DNA of 8,569 nucleotides from contig CAAENW010000122.1 of the NCBI GenBank assembly GCA_900757265.1, forward strand, positions 1 to 8,569, read 5' to 3'. The DNA is from an uncultured Collinsella sp. Its GTDB lineage: Bacteria; Actinomycetota; Coriobacteriia; Coriobacteriales; Coriobacteriaceae. Positions 6,030-8,569 of this stretch are shown piece by piece. The position numbers and the translations under genes are program-made. The notes under the pieces are model-generated. The model was not told the origin of the DNA, did not search any database, and was given only the letters and a program-made list of their open reading frames with translations. The first letter of the stretch is position 1. Each line of letters begins with the position of its first letter.

Positions 6030-6776
6030 CTAGGCCTCCTCTACGTTGTCGAGCCCCAGCTCGGCCAGGCTCACGCCGCGCGGACGCTCCTTGGAGCGGC
6101 GCTCGAGCCACTGCACCAGCATGGCGAGCGGAAAGCAGATGATGAAGTACATAAGGCAGCAGACGATGTATCCCTGCAGGTAACCGTACAGACTCACAAA
6201 GTTGTCGGAACGGTACATAAGGTCGCCGCCGGCCACAAGCGCCAGCACCGACGTGTTCTTGACCAGGTTGAGCGCCTGGTTGCACAGCGGCGGCAGGATG
6301 ATCTTGAACGTCTGGGGCAGCACGATGTACCAGTAGGCCTGCGCACGGGTGAAGCCCTGGCTCTGCGCCGCCTCCATCTGACCACGCGGAACGGCCTCGA
6401 TACCGGTGCGGATGACCTCCGAGATGTAGGCCGCGTGATACAGGCCCACGCCCAAGAAGCCCAGCACGAACGGCGCGATGCGCACCGGCTGGCCGGCACC
6501 GGTTATGGCCTGCAAAAACTGCGGACCAGCCATGTACATAAAGAGCACCTGCACGGGCAACGGGGTGTTCTGGTAAAACTCCACGTACACGCGGCTTATG
6601 GCGCGCAGCACGCGCGAGCGAGTGGTAGAGAACACGCCCAGCAGCGTGCCCAGCACCAGCGACAGCAGCAGACCGGCAACAACCACTTGCAGCGTCACGC
6701 CAAAGCCCTCCCAGAAGGGCCCCATGTTTTGAAATGTCGTCGACCAACGGTCGGCGTCAAATAATCCTTCGAGCAT
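6030..6776 (-). CDS. Polar amino-acid ABC importer, permease (first subunit)
   Basis: This encodes 248 residues from the ATG at 6776, which has AAGGAAGGAA 4 bases upstream. A longer frame reaches back to 6845, but it would overlap the end of the binding-protein gene and lacks support. Helices lie near 23-47, 72-90, 98-120 and 203-223. The EAA loop is at about 135-154 (MEAAQSQGF then IVLPQTF), nearly the same as in the partner permease. VEFYQNTPLPVQVLFMY is the conserved segment of this permease family. The C-terminus extends about 25 charged residues past the last helix. Together with the 212-residue permease it should form the membrane channel of the importer. Its final codons carry the ribosome site of the next gene, so the two are probably made in matched amounts. 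Confidence 0.93.
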   Translation of the reverse strand: MLEGLFDADRWSTTFQNMGPFWEGFGVTLQVVVAGLLLSLVLGTLLGVFSTTRSRVLRAISRVYVEFYQNTPLPVQVLFMYMAGPQFLQAITGAGQPVRIAPFVLGFLGVGLYHAAYISEVIRTGIEAVPRGQMEAAQSQGFTRAQAYWYIVLPQTFKIILPPLCNQALNLVKNTSVLALVAGGDLMYRSDNFVSLYGYLQGYIVCCLMYFIICFPLAMLVQWLERRSKERPRGVSLAELGLDNVEEA

Positions 6777-6780
6777 TTGA

Positions 6781-6790
6781 TTCCTTCCTT
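6781..6790 (-). promoter_or_regulatory. Shine-Dalgarno that decides the first permease start
   Basis: The minus strand reads AAGGAAGGAA, then TCAA, then the ATG at 6776. It lies in the 25-base gap after the binding-protein stop and fixes the start inside the longer open frame. Confidence 0.75.
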
Positions 6791-6801
6791 GGACGATGCG
6801 C

Positions 6802-7677
6802 CTATACAAGACCCCAGGTCTTGACCTCTTGGTCGAGCCAGCCATCGGCCAGGCGATCGCAAATCACCTGATCGACCACGGCCGAAAGGTCGCAGCCCTT
6901 CTTGGTCGCCACGCCGTAGCCCTGCTCGCCAAACTTGACCTCGGGCTGCAGCAGCTCAACGGTCTCGTTCATGTAGCCGGCCAGCGTGGAGCGGTCCATG
7001 GCAAAGACATCGATATTGCCGGCGTCGAGCGAACTCTTGATGATGGGATAGCCGCTAAAGGCCCTAAACTCGGGCTTGCAGCTAAAGCCGTTGTCCTTGA
7101 TCATCTGCTCGATCAGGCCCTGCGTGGTAGCACCCTGGCTCACGCCGATGACCTTGCCGTCCAGGTCCTCAATCGAGGTGAAGCCCGAACGCTTCTTGAC
7201 CATGAGTCCCACGTAGTCGGTACGGTACGGCGTCGAGAAATCCCAGCTCTTCTTACGCTCGTCGGTGATGGTGTAGGTCGCCGCGACCACGTCGAGCTGG
7301 CCGTTATCGATCAGCGGGCCGCGCGTCTTGGGCGTTACGTCGGTAAACTCGACCAGCTCCTGGGCGCGGGCATCCTTGTAGCTCACGCCAAAGACGGCAG
7401 CGGCGATTTGGTAGCACAAATCGACTTCCATGCCCTCAAAGCGACCCTTGGCGGTGTCGTAATAGCCATAGCCGGGAACGTCTTTCTTAACGCCGGCATT
7501 CAGATGGCCACGCGACTTGATGGCCGCGAGCTTGGACCCCTTGTCGGAGCCCTCGCCGCTGGTGGAGTTGCCGCAACCGGTAAGCGCGGTCCCCGTCAGC
7601 GCAAGCATGCCGGCGCCAGCCAGCTGCAAAAAGTGACGGCGCGACACGGCCGCCCTCGTCATATCCGTCATGTCCAT
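6802..7677 (-). CDS. Amino-acid ABC importer, substrate-binding lipoprotein (PEB1/GluB-like)
   Basis: This encodes 291 residues from the ATG at 7677; a GTG one codon earlier or a later in-frame ATG is also possible, as no clear Shine-Dalgarno is seen. The N-terminus carries a twin-arginine motif (SRRHFLQLAG, about 12-21) and a lipobox ALTGC with Cys at about 35. The protein is therefore probably exported folded by Tat and lipid-anchored outside the membrane. The mature part is a family-3 solute-binding protein (SBP_bac_3): FEGMEVDLCYQIAAAVFG, then VTPKTRGPLIDNGQLDVVAATYTITDERK across about 115-142, then GVSQGATTQ and SSLDAGNIDVFAMD. The KTRGPL...DNG..D, TIT.ER and DVFA.D signatures match Campylobacter PEB1 and corynebacterial GluB, which bind aspartate/glutamate. 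Acidic amino acids are thus the likely cargo; this rests on recalled family similarity, not on a search. It follows the ATPase gene by 8 bases and is probably translationally coupled to it. Confidence 0.92.
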   Translation of the reverse strand: MDMTDMTRAAVSRRHFLQLAGAGMLALTGTALTGCGNSTSGEGSDKGSKLAAIKSRGHLNAGVKKDVPGYGYYDTAKGRFEGMEVDLCYQIAAAVFGVSYKDARAQELVEFTDVTPKTRGPLIDNGQLDVVAATYTITDERKKSWDFSTPYRTDYVGLMVKKRSGFTSIEDLDGKVIGVSQGATTQGLIEQMIKDNGFSCKPEFRAFSGYPIIKSSLDAGNIDVFAMDRSTLAGYMNETVELLQPEVKFGEQGYGVATKKGCDLSAVVDQVICDRLADGWLDQEVKTWGLV

Positions 7678-7685
7678 CACCGCGC

Positions 7686-8417
7686 CTAGTGCAGAATCTT
7701 GGACAGGAACTCGCGGCAGCGCGGGTTCTCGGGGTTATCGAAGAAGTGCTCGGGCGTACCCTCCTCCAGAATGCGGCCGTCCTCCATAAAGATGACGCGG
7801 TCGGCCACCTGGCGCGCAAAGCCCATCTCATGCGTCACGCAGATCATGGTGATATCCTCCTGCGCGAGCTCAATCATAACGTCCAGGACTTCCTGGACCA
7901 TCTCGGGGTCGAGCGCCGAGGTCGGTTCATCAAACAGGATGATGGGCTGCTTAGTGCACAGGGCACGGGCGATAGCGATGCGCTGCTGCTGACCGCCCGA
8001 GAGGTTCTGCGGATACTCGCCGGCCTTATGAGCCATGCCAACGCGCTTGAGCGCGGCGATGGCGATCTCGGTCGCCTCCTCCTTGCTCTTCTTTTGCAGC
8101 TTGATGGGCGCGAGCGTCAGATTGCCCAGCACCGTCATGTTGGGATACAGGTTGAACTGCTGAAACACCATGGAGCTATACTTGCGAGCCATCTCCAGGT
8201 GATTCTTCTTGGTAAGCGGCGTACCGTCGATGACGACCTCGCCCGACGTGGGCTCCTCCAGATAATCGACGCAACGGATGAGCGTCGACTTGCCCGAGCC
8301 GGAAGGCCCGATCATTACGAGCTTCTCGCCGCGCTTGACGGTGAGATTGATATCTTTGAGCACATGCAGGTCGCCAAAGTACTTGTTGAGATGCTTAATC
8401 TCGATCATGTCTGCCAT
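7686..8417 (-). CDS. Polar amino-acid ABC importer, ATP-binding protein (GlnQ/GluA-like)
   Basis: This encodes 243 residues, the standard size for GlnQ/HisP/GluA ATPases. All nucleotide-binding motifs are intact: Walker [10 protein letters not shown] (37-45), Q-loop VFQQFNLYP (Gln86/87), signature LSGGQQQR (139-146), Walker B IILFDEP with Glu164, D-loop SALD (167-170) and switch His196 in CVTHEMGF. The ATG at 8417 has GAAGGGA upstream. This is the first gene of the four-gene importer operon, in the same order as corynebacterial gluABCD (ATPase, binding protein, two permeases). It powers uptake by driving the two permeases through their EAA loops at the inner face of the membrane. The family call is firm; cargo is inferred from the binding protein next to it. 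Confidence 0.96.
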   Translation of the reverse strand: MADMIEIKHLNKYFGDLHVLKDINLTVKRGEKLVMIGPSGSGKSTLIRCVDYLEEPTSGEVVIDGTPLTKKNHLEMARKYSSMVFQQFNLYPNMTVLGNLTLAPIKLQKKSKEEATEIAIAALKRVGMAHKAGEYPQNLSGGQQQRIAIARALCTKQPIILFDEPTSALDPEMVQEVLDVMIELAQEDITMICVTHEMGFARQVADRVIFMEDGRILEEGTPEHFFDNPENPRCREFLSKILH

Positions 8418-8452
8418 GAATGTCCCTTCCCTGCGTTTACACGAGTTGAACT

Positions 8453-8478
8453 ATTGTACGGAAAGAACCACGTTTCCG
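8453..8478 (-). promoter_or_regulatory. Possible promoter/operator of the importer operon
   Basis: The minus strand has TACAAT (8458-8453), 35 bases before the ATPase start. Directly upstream is an inverted repeat, CGGAAA (8459-8464) and TTTCCG (8473-8478), in the -10/-35 spacer zone. The -35 hexamer is weak, as expected for an activated or regulated promoter. GGTTCTTT occurs twice on the minus strand here (at about 8462-8469 and again further upstream). Confidence 0.4.
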
Positions 8479-8521
8479 CAGCCCACACTACATTCCCGTA
8501 AAGAACCCGCAACCTTCCACC

Positions 8522-8562
8522 CACTCGTTGGCACTCATTGGGGACAGACTTAAATGAGTACC
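8522..8562. repeat. Direct and inverted repeat with GGGGACAG loop
   Basis: CACTCGTTGG (8522-8531) is followed at once by CACTCATTGG (8532-8541), differing at one base. GGCACTCATT (8530-8539) is complementary to AATGAGTACC (8553-8562) with one mismatch. The 13-nt loop contains GGGGACAG, a string also found on the minus strand in the leader hairpin at 2947-2981. It lies just upstream of the importer promoter region and may be another dispersed palindrome. The gene beyond the window edge is not visible. Confidence 0.5.
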
Positions 8563-8569
8563 CATTACA

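Noticed and set aside
5370..6764. Long plus-strand open frame (464 codons)
   Set aside because: It is antisense to both permease genes, is extremely rich in His/Gln/Arg, has no recognisable domain and no clear ribosome site. It is a shadow of high-GC coding on the other strand.
6777..6845. N-terminal extension of the first permease
   Set aside because: It overlaps the binding-protein gene, is basic and non-membrane, and the strong ribosome site lies just before the ATG at 6776.
8522..8562. Riboswitch or T-box leader of the importer operon
   Set aside because: Only a small hairpin and a short direct repeat are visible, and they lie upstream of the likely -10 box, so they would not be in the transcript.

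Overview
The window looks like chromosomal DNA of a high-GC, gut-type actinobacterium of the class Coriobacteriia, and a Collinsella-like organism is my best guess. The clues are a regulator with about twelve membrane helices fused to a C-terminal LuxR helix-turn-helix (a fusion greatly expanded in that class), Ala/Asp/Pro-rich exported proteins, a Tat-type lipoprotein, and frequent intergenic palindromes. The genus is an inference; no rRNA or housekeeping marker is present.

Left part (1-3146): two genes for exported proteins, both read on the minus strand. The first is cut by the window edge and only its signal peptide and low-complexity N-terminus are visible (1-226). The second (563-2920) encodes a 785-residue protein with a signal peptide, three related ~100-residue repeats, a proline-rich spacer and a sortase-like tail (LVATGD, hydrophobic helix, KRRKR). 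The 336-base gap between them (227-562) holds no gene but is full of structure: a 13-bp perfect palindrome, a CCACCACAAAGG-type hairpin and two tandem hairpins that are copies of one another.

Middle (3147-5280): a plus-strand membrane LuxR-type regulator (TTG start) diverges from the surface-protein gene. It converges on a minus-strand cytidylate-kinase-like gene, and a strong bidirectional terminator lies between the two stop codons. The palindrome found in front of the truncated gene recurs in the regulator/surface-protein divergent region. Its stem bases have changed in complementary pairs, so the two exported-protein genes may share a control element, possibly under the neighbouring regulator.

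Right part (5281-8569): a four-gene polar amino-acid ABC importer on the minus strand, in the order ATPase, Tat/lipoprotein binding protein, permease, permease. Spacing is tight and the last permease has its Shine-Dalgarno inside the gene before it. The binding protein resembles PEB1/GluB aspartate/glutamate receptors, so acidic amino acids are the likeliest cargo. A 108-base imperfect palindrome begins at the last stop codon. A TACAAT box with an adjacent inverted repeat lies upstream of the ATPase.

I see no phage, CRISPR, toxin-antitoxin or transposase gene. The most unusual material is the set of at least four intergenic palindrome families packed into 8.6 kb, together with the mosaic surface protein.
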